Part shown: positions 54,498-63,254 of the stretch, piece by piece
How the letters are laid out: each line of letters starts with the position of its first letter
How positions within the stretch are numbered: position 1 is the first letter of the stretch
From: Glycomyces tritici
GTDB lineage: Bacteria; Actinomycetota; Actinomycetes; Mycobacteriales; Micromonosporaceae
Assembly (NCBI RefSeq): GCF_030403505.1
Contig: NZ_JAUEMJ010000001.1
Span: forward strand, 433,762 to 497,761
DNA: 64,000 bases
Reading direction: 5' to 3'
The notes under the pieces: generated by a model
The model's input: the letters and a program-made list of their open reading frames with translations, nothing else
Told to the model about the DNA's origin: nothing
The model's database searches: none
Translations under genes and position numbers: made by a program

Positions 54498-55867
54498 TTG
54501 GCGGGCTCCTGTTCGAGGGTGTCGATGATGCGGCCCAGGCTGGCCAGGTACTCCTCGGCATCGACCACGAGGCGGCGGCGCGGGTCGACGTGCTCCACCG
54601 CGTGCTGGCTCGATTCGGCGTTGACCTGCTGCTTGAAGCTCTCGGCGCGTTCGGGGTCGCTCTTGCGGATCTGGAGCCAGCGCGCGATCGCGTGGGTCTG
54701 CCAGTGGACGATCGGCAGCACGCCGACGCCGGGTTCGACGAGGCCGGCGACGGCCAGGGTCTGGGCTTTGGGCGAGAACATGCGGGCGAACAGCTTCGGG
54801 GCGGGGTCTTCGCGGGTGCCGCCGAGGAGTTCCGGTGCGACGCAGGCGATCTTGGGCTGGTAGCCGGTGGCGAGGACGACGAGGTCGGGGCGGATCTCGG
54901 TGCCGTCGGCGAACGCGACGTCGAACCCGTCGAAGCGGGCGACCTCGCCGCGGCGCTTGATGGAGCCGTCGCCCACGTGCTCGAGGTAGCGGCCGTTGCG
55001 CACGGGCTCTTCGTCCTCCGGGCCGTGGGCGGGGGTCTCGATGCCCATGCGTTCGGCGAGTCGCTTGGGGCCCTTGAGGGTGCGGTCGGCGAGGAAGCGG
55101 CGCAGGAACTTCGGGCGGGAGGCGAGGCGGGCGAGCGCGTAGTCGGAGGGTTCGCCGCCGAGGTACTTGGGCAGGTGCCAGGTGCCGCGGCGTACGGAGT
55201 GGACGCAGCCGGCGGCGTTCACGGCGGCTTCGCAGGCGATGTCGACGCCGGAGTTGCCGCCGCCGATGACGAGGACGTGCTTGCCGCGCAGACGGGACGG
55301 GTCCTTGAGCTGCGAGGAGTGGAGGACGGTGCCGCGGAACTCGTCGAGGCCGGGGTAGGACGGGAGGTTCGGGGCCCAGTGGTGACCGGTCGCGATGATG
55401 ACGGCGCCGTAGCGCAGGCGCCGGGCGGCGCTGCCCGCGGCGGGTTTGACGACGACTTCGAAGCGGGCGCCGTCGACCGGTTCGAGGTGGGAGATCTCGG
55501 AGCCGTACCAGATGTGCTCGGAGAGCCCGAAGTGCTTGGCGTACGAGGTCAGGTACTCGAGCATCTGGGTCGCGGACGGGTAGTCCGGCCAGTCGTCGGG
55601 CATGGGGAAGTCGGGGATCTCGGTCTGGGACCGGGAGGTGACGAGGTGGGTGTTGGGGTAGAGGGCGCTGTGCTGGTTCTGGGGGTTCCACAGGCCGCCG
55701 AGCACGGTGTCGCGCTCGTAGCAGTCCACTTCGAAGCCGTTCTCGCGGAGGTTCTTGACCGCGATGAGGCCGGATGCTCCGGCGCCGATCACGCAGACGG
55801 CCTCGCCGCGGTCGTAGGCGGCCTGGGAGGAGTACTCCTGCAAGGGACGGTCTCCTTCGATGGGCAT
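54494..55867 (-). CDS. Flavin-containing monooxygenase
   Basis: A 457-residue FAD/NADPH enzyme. The FAD-binding Rossmann motif is VIGAGASGLIAVKNL, the NADPH motif is VIGGGNSGVDIACEA. The FMO fingerprint is FRGTVLHSSQL (F-x-G-x3-H). Lacking the exact Baeyer-Villiger signature, it is assigned to FMO-type N- or S-oxygenation, substrate unknown. ATG 55867 is the start. It is coupled to the following alpha/beta-fold protein and divergent from a P450. Confidence 0.92.
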   Translation of the reverse strand: MPIEGDRPLQEYSSQAAYDRGEAVCVIGAGASGLIAVKNLRENGFEVDCYERDTVLGGLWNPQNQHSALYPNTHLVTSRSQTEIPDFPMPDDWPDYPSATQMLEYLTSYAKHFGLSEHIWYGSEISHLEPVDGARFEVVVKPAAGSAARRLRYGAVIIATGHHWAPNLPSYPGLDEFRGTVLHSSQLKDPSRLRGKHVLVIGGGNSGVDIACEAAVNAAGCVHSVRRGTWHLPKYLGGEPSDYALARLASRPKFLRRFLADRTLKGPKRLAERMGIETPAHGPEDEEPVRNGRYLEHVGDGSIKRRGEVARFDGFDVAFADGTEIRPDLVVLATGYQPKIACVAPELLGGTREDPAPKLFARMFSPKAQTLAVAGLVEPGVGVLPIVHWQTHAIARWLQIRKSDPERAESFKQQVNAESSQHAVEHVDPRRRLVVDAEEYLASLGRIIDTLEQEPAK

Positions 55868-55997
55868 TCAGTCAGGTGCCGGACGGCGTTCCCGCAGGTC
55901 GGCCGCCGGGGGGCGGATCACGGTGCGGGGCGCCGAAAGACTGAGAGCAGATTACCGTGAACGGGACTCGTACTTTCGGGGGAGGTAGGCTGCGCGC

Positions 55998-57122
55998 GTG
56001 CTCTTCGAGCTGTGGAAACATCCCCGACCCGATGCCCCGGTGCTGCGCCGCGACGGGCAGGTGGTGGTGTCCTCGCACCGTCTCGCCAAGCAGGTGCTGG
56101 CCGACCGCGAGCGGTTCTCGGCCGCGAACGCGCTCGACGCGGTCACCCCGATCCCCGCGGGCGCGCTGCGGGAGCTGACCCGCCACCGGTTCCGGCTCCC
56201 CGCGACCCTGGCGAACAACGACACCGAGTCGCACGAGCAGATCCGGGCGGCGTTCGGGGAGGTCTTCGCGCCCGCGAACGTGGAGGCGCTGCGCCCCTGG
56301 CTCCACGGTCTGGCGCGCCGCACGGCTGCCGGGGTCGCTTGGCGGCTGCGGGAGGGCGAGGCGGTGGACGTGGACGCGGCGGTGTCCTCGGAGATCCCGC
56401 TCGCGGCGCTGGCGCGGCTCCTGGGTCTGGACGTCGAAGCGGCCGTGGAGGTCAAGCGTTTCAGCCGGGCCTCGCTCGAGCTGTTCTGGGGCGAGCCCTC
56501 TCCGGAGCGGCAGCGGGAGCTGGCCGCGGTGGTGGGGCCGTTCCATGCGCTGCTGCGGGGGTGGACGAGGGAGTCGTCGGGTGCGACGCGGCGGCTGCTG
56601 GAGGAGTACGGCGAGGACGCGGCGACCGCGGCGCTGTTCTTTCTGCTGGTGGCGGGCCAGGAGACGACTTCGCAGTTCTTGACGCTGCTGCTGCACCGGC
56701 TGGTCGAGGAGCCGGGCCTGCTGGGGTCGGCGCCGTCGGCGATCGTCGAGGAGGGTCTGCGGCTGCTGCCGCCGATCACGTCGTGGCGGCGGATCGTGAA
56801 GCGGGACACCGACATCGACGGTTTCGAGGTGCGGGCGGGCGAGTCGGTGCTGGTGTGGCTGGGGGCCGCCGGCGTGGACGAGGGCGTGGCGGAGTGTCCG
56901 ATGCGGATGGTGCCGGGCCAGCGCGGTTCGCGGCGGCACTTGGCGTTCGGGGCCGGGGCGCACCGGTGCCTGGGGAGCCAGTTGTCGCGCCTGGAAGCCG
57001 AGGTGGTCGTGACGGAGTTGGCGCCGCTGCTCCCCCGCTGCCGGGTGGTGGCCGCTCCGGTGAGCGAGCCGAACCTGTCGTTCCGGATGCCGAGCCCGCT
57101 CGTGGTGCGGCTCGCCGTTTAA
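55998..57122 (+). CDS. Cytochrome P450
   Basis: A 374-residue bacterial class I P450. The I-helix motif is VAGQETTSQ (acid-alcohol pair E-T). The ExxR is in EEGLRLLPP and the haem cysteine in FGAGAHRCLGS. It is a little shorter than the usual 400 residues at the N-terminus. GTG 55998 is the first start after GGAGG at 55981. No ferredoxin or reductase is nearby; electrons must come from elsewhere. The substrate is unknown; the divergent FMO suggests a common oxidative pathway. Confidence 0.93.
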   Translation: MLFELWKHPRPDAPVLRRDGQVVVSSHRLAKQVLADRERFSAANALDAVTPIPAGALRELTRHRFRLPATLANNDTESHEQIRAAFGEVFAPANVEALRPWLHGLARRTAAGVAWRLREGEAVDVDAAVSSEIPLAALARLLGLDVEAAVEVKRFSRASLELFWGEPSPERQRELAAVVGPFHALLRGWTRESSGATRRLLEEYGEDAATAALFFLLVAGQETTSQFLTLLLHRLVEEPGLLGSAPSAIVEEGLRLLPPITSWRRIVKRDTDIDGFEVRAGESVLVWLGAAGVDEGVAECPMRMVPGQRGSRRHLAFGAGAHRCLGSQLSRLEAEVVVTELAPLLPRCRVVAAPVSEPNLSFRMPSPLVVRLAV

Positions 57123-57162
57123 TGCGTTGCGGTGCGGTGCAGGCGCTTGCCAGGCTGTCCGG

Positions 57163-57654
57163 ATGCCTGAATTCCTGGAGTTCCGCCAACGCGGCACCGC
57201 CTATGTCCTTCGTGATCTGCCCGACCGGCCGGGAGTCGAGGTCCTCGTGATGCTCCACCGGGATCAGCCGGAGGCGGGCGTCCAGGTCCCCGGGGGCGGG
57301 GCGCGGCCGGGCGAGACGCCCGGTGAGACGGCGATGCGCGAGGCGGTCGAGGAGACCGGCGTCCGGGGCGTCGTCTTCGGCGAGGTGCTCGGCAGCAAGC
57401 TGATGGCGGTGCCGGACTGGCACGACTTCGACTACCAGGTGAACACGTACTCGTGGATGCGCACGGAGGACCGGCGGGACTCGTGGGACCACACGGTGGA
57501 CGACACCGGGGACGAGGACGACGGACTCCGGATGCGGTGCGAGTTCCGGCCGGTCGAGGCGTCGGGCATCGACTGGGGCCTGGACTGGCTCCTCGGGCTC
57601 GCCCTGCCGAGGTTCGAGGCACTGCGCGCGGCCGAGCGGCGCGTGCCCGCGTAG
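57163..57654 (+). CDS. Nudix hydrolase
   Basis: A 163-residue Nudix protein. The full Nudix box GGARPGETPGETAMREAVEETGV is at about residues 42-64 (G-x5-E-x7-REUxEExGU). It hydrolyses nucleoside diphosphates linked to X; the substrate is not evident. ATG 57163 is preferred to earlier in-frame codons, as the conserved protein begins with PEFLEFRQRG. It lies 40 nt after the P450 stop. Confidence 0.9.
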   Translation: MPEFLEFRQRGTAYVLRDLPDRPGVEVLVMLHRDQPEAGVQVPGGGARPGETPGETAMREAVEETGVRGVVFGEVLGSKLMAVPDWHDFDYQVNTYSWMRTEDRRDSWDHTVDDTGDEDDGLRMRCEFRPVEASGIDWGLDWLLGLALPRFEALRAAERRVPA

Positions 57655-57711
57655 CCGCGGGACTTCGGATCGCTCGGGGTGCCGCGGCAGGATGCCGCGG
57701 TGGATCGTGTG

Positions 57712-57752
57712 GTGCGATGCGGGCGCCGGGGGTAGAGGCGCCCGCATCGCAC
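57712..57752. terminator. Convergent terminator, 16-bp stem
   Basis: A perfect 16-bp stem (57712-57727 with 57737-57752) with a 9-nt loop between the Nudix and bioD stops. The rest of 57655-57858 has no gene. Confidence 0.85.
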
Positions 57753-57858
57753 TGATTCGGCACCTAATGGGCCGGTTCGATAACAATGTACCGGGGGCCG
57801 TCAAGGCCGGTGGGAGCGAGCACCATCGCTGTGACGAGTTCGTAGGCGAGGCGTCACG

Positions 57859-58533
57859 CTAATCGCCTGCGGCAAAGCGACCCAGGTCCCCTTCCAGGTC
57901 GAACCATTCCGAGGAGCTGAGGCGGAAGACCTCCGGGGCGAGTGCGGCGGCCCCGGCGGGAATCCAGCCGATGCGCCGGCCCGGAAGGTCCTTGAGGTTC
58001 TCGTACTCGGCCAGGCCCGGCTCCAGCGGCCACGATCCGATGAGGACGGACGCGTCGATGCCGCGCCGGGACAGCGCTTCGAGCGTCAGGGCCGTGTGGT
58101 TGAGGGTCCCGAGCCCGGCGCGGGCGACGACGACGGCCGGGCAGCCGAGCTCCACGGCGAGGTCGCGGGCGGTCCAGCCGCCGGCGCCGAGCTGGACGAG
58201 GAGGCCGCCGGCGCCTTCGAGGAGGACCACCTCGGACTTCAGGTCGAGGATCGTCTCGGCGACTTCGTGGAGGTCGAGCAGCGGCAGGCCGCTGCGGCGC
58301 GCGGCGGCGAAGGGCGCCAGCGGATCGGGGTAGGCCGCGAGCGCGCGGGCCGGCGCCCCGGAGAGGCGGGTGACCTCGGCGGCGTCGTCGTCGTCCCCGG
58401 TCTGGGCGATCTTGACGACCTCGACGCTGCGGCCCTGCCGCATGAGGTAGGCGGCCAGCGCGGCGGTGGCGACGGTCTTGCCGACCCCGGTATCGGTGCC
58501 GGTCACGAGGACCGGTCCTTCGAAGGCGATCAT
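57859..58533 (-). CDS. bioD: Dethiobiotin synthetase
   Basis: A 224-residue P-loop enzyme that forms the ureido ring of dethiobiotin from DAPA, CO2 and ATP. The P-loop is VTGTDTGVGKTVATAAL, and further motifs are LLEGAGGLLV and VARAGLGTLNHTALTLEAL. ATG 58533 is chosen by the conserved start; its ribosome site is weak. It is the third gene of bioA-bioF-bioD but separated from bioF by 304 bp with a repeat. Confidence 0.94.
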   Translation of the reverse strand: MIAFEGPVLVTGTDTGVGKTVATAALAAYLMRQGRSVEVVKIAQTGDDDDAAEVTRLSGAPARALAAYPDPLAPFAAARRSGLPLLDLHEVAETILDLKSEVVLLEGAGGLLVQLGAGGWTARDLAVELGCPAVVVARAGLGTLNHTALTLEALSRRGIDASVLIGSWPLEPGLAEYENLKDLPGRRIGWIPAGAAALAPEVFRLSSSEWFDLEGDLGRFAAGD

Positions 58534-58837
58534 CCGGATAACGTAACGGCCCGCCCGGCGAGCCGCCCGCCGCCCGGCACTTTGCGCGTGACCTGCGGGA
58601 ACGATGGTGTGTCGGACCCTTGTGGGAGAGTCGTCGCATTGCTTCGGCCGGTCGGAGGCGGATGCGGGTGGGAAGGGGCATGCCCTATGCGCCCGGCGCG
58701 GCCGCCAGCGCGAGCGCCATCGCAGGATGCGACCGCGAACACTGGCGATCGCATGGCGCAGGCGCCGCTGGCCCAACGGCCCAACGGCCCAACGGCCCAA
58801 CGGCCCAACGGCGCAACGGCGCAACGGCGCCGACCGC
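58534..58837 (-). repeat. bioF-bioD gap with a 7-copy 8-bp microsatellite
   Basis: At 58772-58827 the 8-bp unit CCCAACGG is repeated five times, then CGCAACGG twice, starting 10 bp downstream of the bioF stop. The unit length is not a multiple of three and no frame uses it. The rest of the 304-bp gap has no gene and may carry a promoter for bioD. Confidence 0.85.
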
Positions 58838-60028
58838 CTACCTCACCGCTCGCACCGAATCCAGCGCCCGGTCGAAGTCGGCCGCGTCGATGCCCGTGTT
58901 GATCGTGATCCGCAGCCGCGAGCGGTGGTCCGGTGTGGACGGCGGGCGGAAGCAGCCGACCGCCACCCCCTCGGCGGCGCACCGCTCGGCCCACCCGGTG
59001 GCCGCCCGGGCGTCACCCGCGGGCGGTGAGAGCACCCCGGCGGCCGGGGCCGCGACCTCGAGCAGCTCGGCCGCGCGGGCCGCGCGGCGGGCGAGTTCGG
59101 TTCGGGCGCTGTCGGATTCGCGCGCGATCGCCAGTGCCGCACCGGCTCCGGCGATGACCGCCGGGGGCGGCGCGGTGTCGAAGATGAAGGTGCGGCCCGT
59201 GTCGTGCAGGTGGCGGCGCAGCGCCGCCGGCCCCGCGATCACGCCCCCCGCCGCGCCGAGGGCCTTCGAGAGCGTGGCGGTGACGACGATCCCCGGATCG
59301 CCCGCGAGCCCGGCCGCGGCGACTCCGCCCGCGCCGCGCGGTCCGACCGTGCCGATCCCGTGGGCCTCGTCGACCAGCAGCAGCGCGCCGTACGCGCTCG
59401 TCAGGGCGTGGATGTCGCGAAGCGGGGCCGCGTCGCCGAGGACCGAGTACACCGATTCGACCGCGACGAGTGCCGGCCGCAGCTCCCGGAGCCGGTGTTC
59501 CAGGTCCTCGAGGTCGTTGTGCGCGAAGGTCGCCGAGCGGCCGCCGGCGAGGCGGGCCGCGTCGTGGAGCGAGGCGTGGGCGTGGGCGTCGAGCAGGACC
59601 GGGCCCGCCAGCGCGGCCGCGGCGCCGAGGTTGGCCATGTACCCCGAGGAGTACAGGACGGCGGTCTCGGTGCCGGTGTGCCGGGCGAAGTCGGCTTCGA
59701 ACCGCTCGTGGACGCCTGTGGTGCCGCGCACGAGGCGGGAACCGCCCGCGCCGAGCCCGTGGTCGGCGAGTGCGGCGGCCGCGGCGGTCAGGACGGCCGG
59801 GTGGCGGGAGAGCCCGAGGTAGTCGTTCCCGGCGAGGTCGATCGCGGCGGCGCGGGTGCGGACGGTGCGGGTGAGTCCGGCTTTGGCGCGGAGGTCGGCC
59901 TTGCGTCCCAGCCGGTTCCAGACGGCATCGGGCCCGGTCGGCGTCGGCGGTTCGCCCGGAGCGGCGGTCGTCTCCGGCTCCGTTCCGTGTGCCCGGCGGA
60001 TCGGCTGCGCGTCTTCCACAGTGCTCAC
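58838..60028 (-). CDS. bioF: 8-amino-7-oxononanoate synthase
   Basis: A 396-residue alpha-oxoamine synthase joining alanine with pimeloyl-ACP or -CoA. Motifs: NDYLGLSRHP, GSRLVRGTTGVHERFE, YSSGYMANLGA, VDEAHGIGTVG and the PLP lysine in TATLSKALGAAGG. The N-terminal 40 residues are a disordered extension. GTG 60028 overlaps the bioA stop as GTGA. Confidence 0.95.
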   Translation of the reverse strand: MSTVEDAQPIRRAHGTEPETTAAPGEPPTPTGPDAVWNRLGRKADLRAKAGLTRTVRTRAAAIDLAGNDYLGLSRHPAVLTAAAAALADHGLGAGGSRLVRGTTGVHERFEADFARHTGTETAVLYSSGYMANLGAAAALAGPVLLDAHAHASLHDAARLAGGRSATFAHNDLEDLEHRLRELRPALVAVESVYSVLGDAAPLRDIHALTSAYGALLLVDEAHGIGTVGPRGAGGVAAAGLAGDPGIVVTATLSKALGAAGGVIAGPAALRRHLHDTGRTFIFDTAPPPAVIAGAGAALAIARESDSARTELARRAARAAELLEVAAPAAGVLSPPAGDARAATGWAERCAAEGVAVGCFRPPSTPDHRSRLRITINTGIDAADFDRALDSVRAVR

Positions 60029-61347
60029 GCGGTGACCTCGTCCACGGCTTCGGCGAGGGCGTTCACGAGCAGGTCGGTCTCGTCGTCGCCGAGGGTCAGC
60101 GGCGGCATGAGCACCACGGTGTCGCCCAGCGGGCGCAGCCACACGCCCCGCTCGCGCGCGGCCTGGCAGACCGCGAAGCCCGTGCGGTCGCCGGCGGGGG
60201 CGACCTCGACGCCGATCATGGTCCCGAGTTGGCGGATCTCGACCACGCCGTCCTTGGCGCCCACCGGTTCCAGCAGTTTCGCGAGCCGGTCGCCGAGGCG
60301 GGCCGCCTGGCCGATCACGTCCTGCTCCCCCATCACCCGCAGGTTCGCGAGTGCGGCGGCGCAGCACAGCGGGTTGGCGGTGTAGGTGTGGCCGTGGAAG
60401 AACGTGCGCGGTGCGGTGTCGCCGGGCCGGGTCAGGAACGCCTCGTAGACGTGTTCGGCGGCGAGCACCGCCGAGAGCGGCAGGTACCCGCCGGTGATGC
60501 CTTTGCCGCAGGTGAGCAGGTCGGGGACGACGCCGGCGTGCTCGGCGGCCCACATCCTCCCGGTGCGGCCGAAGCCGGTCGCGACCTCGTCGAAGATGAG
60601 GAGCGCCCCGTGGGCGTCGGCGAGTTCCCTTGCGGTGCGCAGGAACGCGGCGTCGTAGTCGAGCATGCCGGCGGCGCCCTGGATCATCGGTTCGACGATG
60701 ATCGCGCACACCTGGTCGCCCGCCTCGTCCATCACCGCGCGCAGGTCGGCGGCCGCCTTGCGATTGCGGTCGGGGCCGAGGTTCCGGTCGCCCGGGGAGG
60801 CGACGCCGATCGTGTCGAGCAGGAGGGGCTTGTAGGCCTCGTGGAACAGGTCGTGTCCGCCGACGGCGACCGCGCCGAGCGTGTCGCCGTGGTACGCCTG
60901 GTCGAGGCGCACGAACGTGGGCCGGGAGCGCCCGGTCTGGGTGGAGTACTGGTAGGCGATCTTGAGGGCGGCCTCGACCGCGGAGGAGCCGTCGCCCGCG
61001 TAGAAGACCTTGGTGAGCTCAGGGCCGTTCCCCTTGGGGGCCAGGCTGATGAGGGCTTCGGAGAGTTCGATGCCGGGGGTGTGGGTGGTGCCGAGGAACG
61101 TGGAGTGGTCGAGCTTGGCGAGCTGGGCGGTGATCGCGGCGTTGATGTCGGGGTGGCCGTGGCCGACGGTCGTGGTCCACAGTGAGGAGACGCCGTCGAG
61201 GTAGCGGCGGCCGTCGACGTCGATGAGCCAGGGCCCCTCGGCGCGGTCGACGACGACGGGCCGGTCGCCGGTCCAGTTCGCGTGCTGCGTGAAGGGGTGC
61301 CACACGGTCGACGCGTCGCGGGCGGTCCATTCGGCGCTGGCGGTCAT
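60025..61347 (-). CDS. bioA: Adenosylmethionine-8-amino-7-oxononanoate aminotransferase
   Basis: A 440-residue class III PLP aminotransferase converting KAPA to DAPA with S-adenosylmethionine. It has WHPFTQH near the start (substrate tyrosine/tryptophan segment), YAGDGSSAVEAALK, FDEVATGFGRTG, the PLP lysine in LTCGKGITGGYLP and HGHTYTANPL. ATG 61347 has AAGGAG upstream. It is the first gene of the biotin operon; bioB is not in the window. Confidence 0.96.
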   Translation of the reverse strand: MTASAEWTARDASTVWHPFTQHANWTGDRPVVVDRAEGPWLIDVDGRRYLDGVSSLWTTTVGHGHPDINAAITAQLAKLDHSTFLGTTHTPGIELSEALISLAPKGNGPELTKVFYAGDGSSAVEAALKIAYQYSTQTGRSRPTFVRLDQAYHGDTLGAVAVGGHDLFHEAYKPLLLDTIGVASPGDRNLGPDRNRKAAADLRAVMDEAGDQVCAIIVEPMIQGAAGMLDYDAAFLRTARELADAHGALLIFDEVATGFGRTGRMWAAEHAGVVPDLLTCGKGITGGYLPLSAVLAAEHVYEAFLTRPGDTAPRTFFHGHTYTANPLCCAAALANLRVMGEQDVIGQAARLGDRLAKLLEPVGAKDGVVEIRQLGTMIGVEVAPAGDRTGFAVCQAARERGVWLRPLGDTVVLMPPLTLGDDETDLLVNALAEAVDEVTA

Positions 61348-61816
61348 CGCTCGGCTCCTTAGATGGTTCCTACAAAACTGATTGGAGGATACCGCCGGGG
61401 GCGGGGTGTCCGGCAGGGGCGCGCGGCCGTTCCCGTCTCGTGCGATGCCCTTGACTCCACCGTTATCGAACCGAGGCCGCCGCCGCCTTCGCGAGGCGGC
61501 AGGCGTAGTTTTGGGCGGTCATTACGGACCCACCTGCTCCGTCCGGGTTTTTACACTTTGAACACAGTGGGACGCTTGACAACCACATGCGCCAGGGGCA
61601 GACTGGTGACACTTGCGGCAATCGCGGAGGATTGTCACTTACCGCCCTTCAGGTATCACCGCTCTGGAACTCGGAGCCTCGGCGATTCCCTGCGCCGACG
61701 CGGCCCCCTTCCGTGTCGATGCCGGCGGGGCCGCACCACCCCCGTGGCGGCCGACAGCACGGTGGAGACCGGCGCCCGAGGCCGACGCTCGCGGAGCCGA
61801 GAACGAGGAAGGCCCT
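61348..61816 (+). promoter_or_regulatory. Divergent promoter region between bioA and the MFS gene
   Basis: These 469 bp hold no credible gene. On the plus strand TTGACA (61576-61581) and CAGACT (61599-61604), 17 bp apart, form a plausible promoter for the MFS gene with a leader of over 200 nt. The promoter of bioA should lie within 61350-61420. I see no clear biotin-repressor site. Confidence 0.4.
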
Positions 61817-63118
61817 GTGTCGAACCAGAACCCCCCGCCGGCTCCGGCCGGGCCCGCCGACGACGCGGCCGAGACCGACCGCAAGCCGTCGTTCTCCCAG
61901 GTCTTCGGCGACCGTGAAGCCGCCGGGTTCCTCCTCGCCTTCTGCCTCTCGAACGCCGGGGCGATGCTCAACCGCGTCGCCGTCACCTTCCTCGTCTGGC
62001 AGCAGACCGAGTCCTCGGCGCTCGCCGCCGCCTCGTTCGCCATCAGCTTCGCGCCCTACCTCGGCCTCGCCCAGGTCCTCGGGGCCATTGTGGACCGCTA
62101 CTCGTACCGCAACGTCATGATCGTGTGCGACGTGCTGCGCGCCGCTCTCATCAGCCTGCTGCTCATCCCGGGCCTGCCCGTGGGGGTGATGATCGCGATC
62201 GTCTTCGCCGTCGCCGCCGTCCAGCCCGCCTACAACGCGGCCCGCGTCGCCACCCTCGCCCAGATCCTCACCGGCGACGCCCTGTCCGTCGCGATCGCGC
62301 TCTCGTTCAGCGCCGCCGCGACCGCCCAGATCATCGGCTACCTCGCCGGCGGCCTCCTCGCCGCGATCGACCCGTACACGGCCCTCGCGATCAACGCCGG
62401 GCTCTTCGTGGTCAGCGCGATCGCGATCAGCCTGCTCGTGCAGTACCGGCCCTCGGTCAACAAGCGCGAAGCGCGCCGCCACGTGCTCGCCGAGACCGCC
62501 GACGGCCTCCGGATGCTGCGCGACAACAAGGTCCTGCGCACCGTGTCCCTCGGGGTCTGGGGCCTGTTCGCGCTCACCGCCGTCCCCGAGGGCGTCGCGG
62601 TCCTGTGGTCGGTGCACCTGCAGGGGGACTCCAAGACGCAGGGCCTGATCATGGCCGTCGACGCCGCCGCCGCGGTCGTCGCGACCCTCCTGTTCACGCG
62701 ATTCGTGCGGCCCTCGGTGCGCGACCGGCTCATCCGGCCGCTCGCGTTCATCGGCCCGGCGGTCCTCACCACGGCACTGCTCGACCCGCCGCTCGCCGGG
62801 GTGCTCCTCATCGCGATCGGCGCGGGCGCCGCGAACATGATCATGGCCCCGATGAACGCGACCCTCGCCCAGTGCATCCCCGACGGCTGGCGCGGCCGCG
62901 TGGTCGCCGCCGCCAACTCCGGGCTGCAGCTCAGCCAGGGCATCGCCATCGCCGGGATCGGCCTCATCGTCGAGTTCGGGGCGACCCTGCCGTACGTCGT
63001 GGGCGCCTGGGGCCTCGTCGGCTTCCTCATCCAGTACCTGGTCACCCGCCACTGGCCCACCGCCGAGGAGATCGGGGCCGCCAAGGCCGCGGCCGCGCCG
63101 CCGCCCACCGCCGCCTGA
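61817..63118 (+). CDS. MFS transporter
   Basis: A 433-residue major-facilitator protein with 12 predicted transmembrane helices after a 35-residue hydrophilic tail. It belongs to the drug-exporter-like subgroup (DRYSYRNVMIVCDVLRAALI between helices 2 and 3; PDGWRGRVVAAANSGLQLSQ in the second half). The substrate is unknown; efflux of a small molecule is the usual inference. GTG 61817 follows AGGAAGG. Position beside bioA does not by itself imply biotin transport. Confidence 0.92.
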   Translation: MSNQNPPPAPAGPADDAAETDRKPSFSQVFGDREAAGFLLAFCLSNAGAMLNRVAVTFLVWQQTESSALAAASFAISFAPYLGLAQVLGAIVDRYSYRNVMIVCDVLRAALISLLLIPGLPVGVMIAIVFAVAAVQPAYNAARVATLAQILTGDALSVAIALSFSAAATAQIIGYLAGGLLAAIDPYTALAINAGLFVVSAIAISLLVQYRPSVNKREARRHVLAETADGLRMLRDNKVLRTVSLGVWGLFALTAVPEGVAVLWSVHLQGDSKTQGLIMAVDAAAAVVATLLFTRFVRPSVRDRLIRPLAFIGPAVLTTALLDPPLAGVLLIAIGAGAANMIMAPMNATLAQCIPDGWRGRVVAAANSGLQLSQGIAIAGIGLIVEFGATLPYVVGAWGLVGFLIQYLVTRHWPTAEEIGAAKAAAAPPPTAA

Positions 63119-63254
63119 CCCCGAGGAGCCTTCGCCTGCTCCCCTGCGCCGGGAGCTAGGCTCGTCTCGGCGTCCCCGGGCCGGCGCCCGCGGCGACGCC
63201 CGCGAGCCGTAAGTTCGCGGGGACACGAGGCCGGGAAGCAACAGGAGCACCAAC

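Noticed and set aside
61587..62120. Gene in the region before the MFS transporter
   Set aside because: The frame continues out of phase into the MFS gene and has low-complexity composition; only promoter-like signals are credible there.
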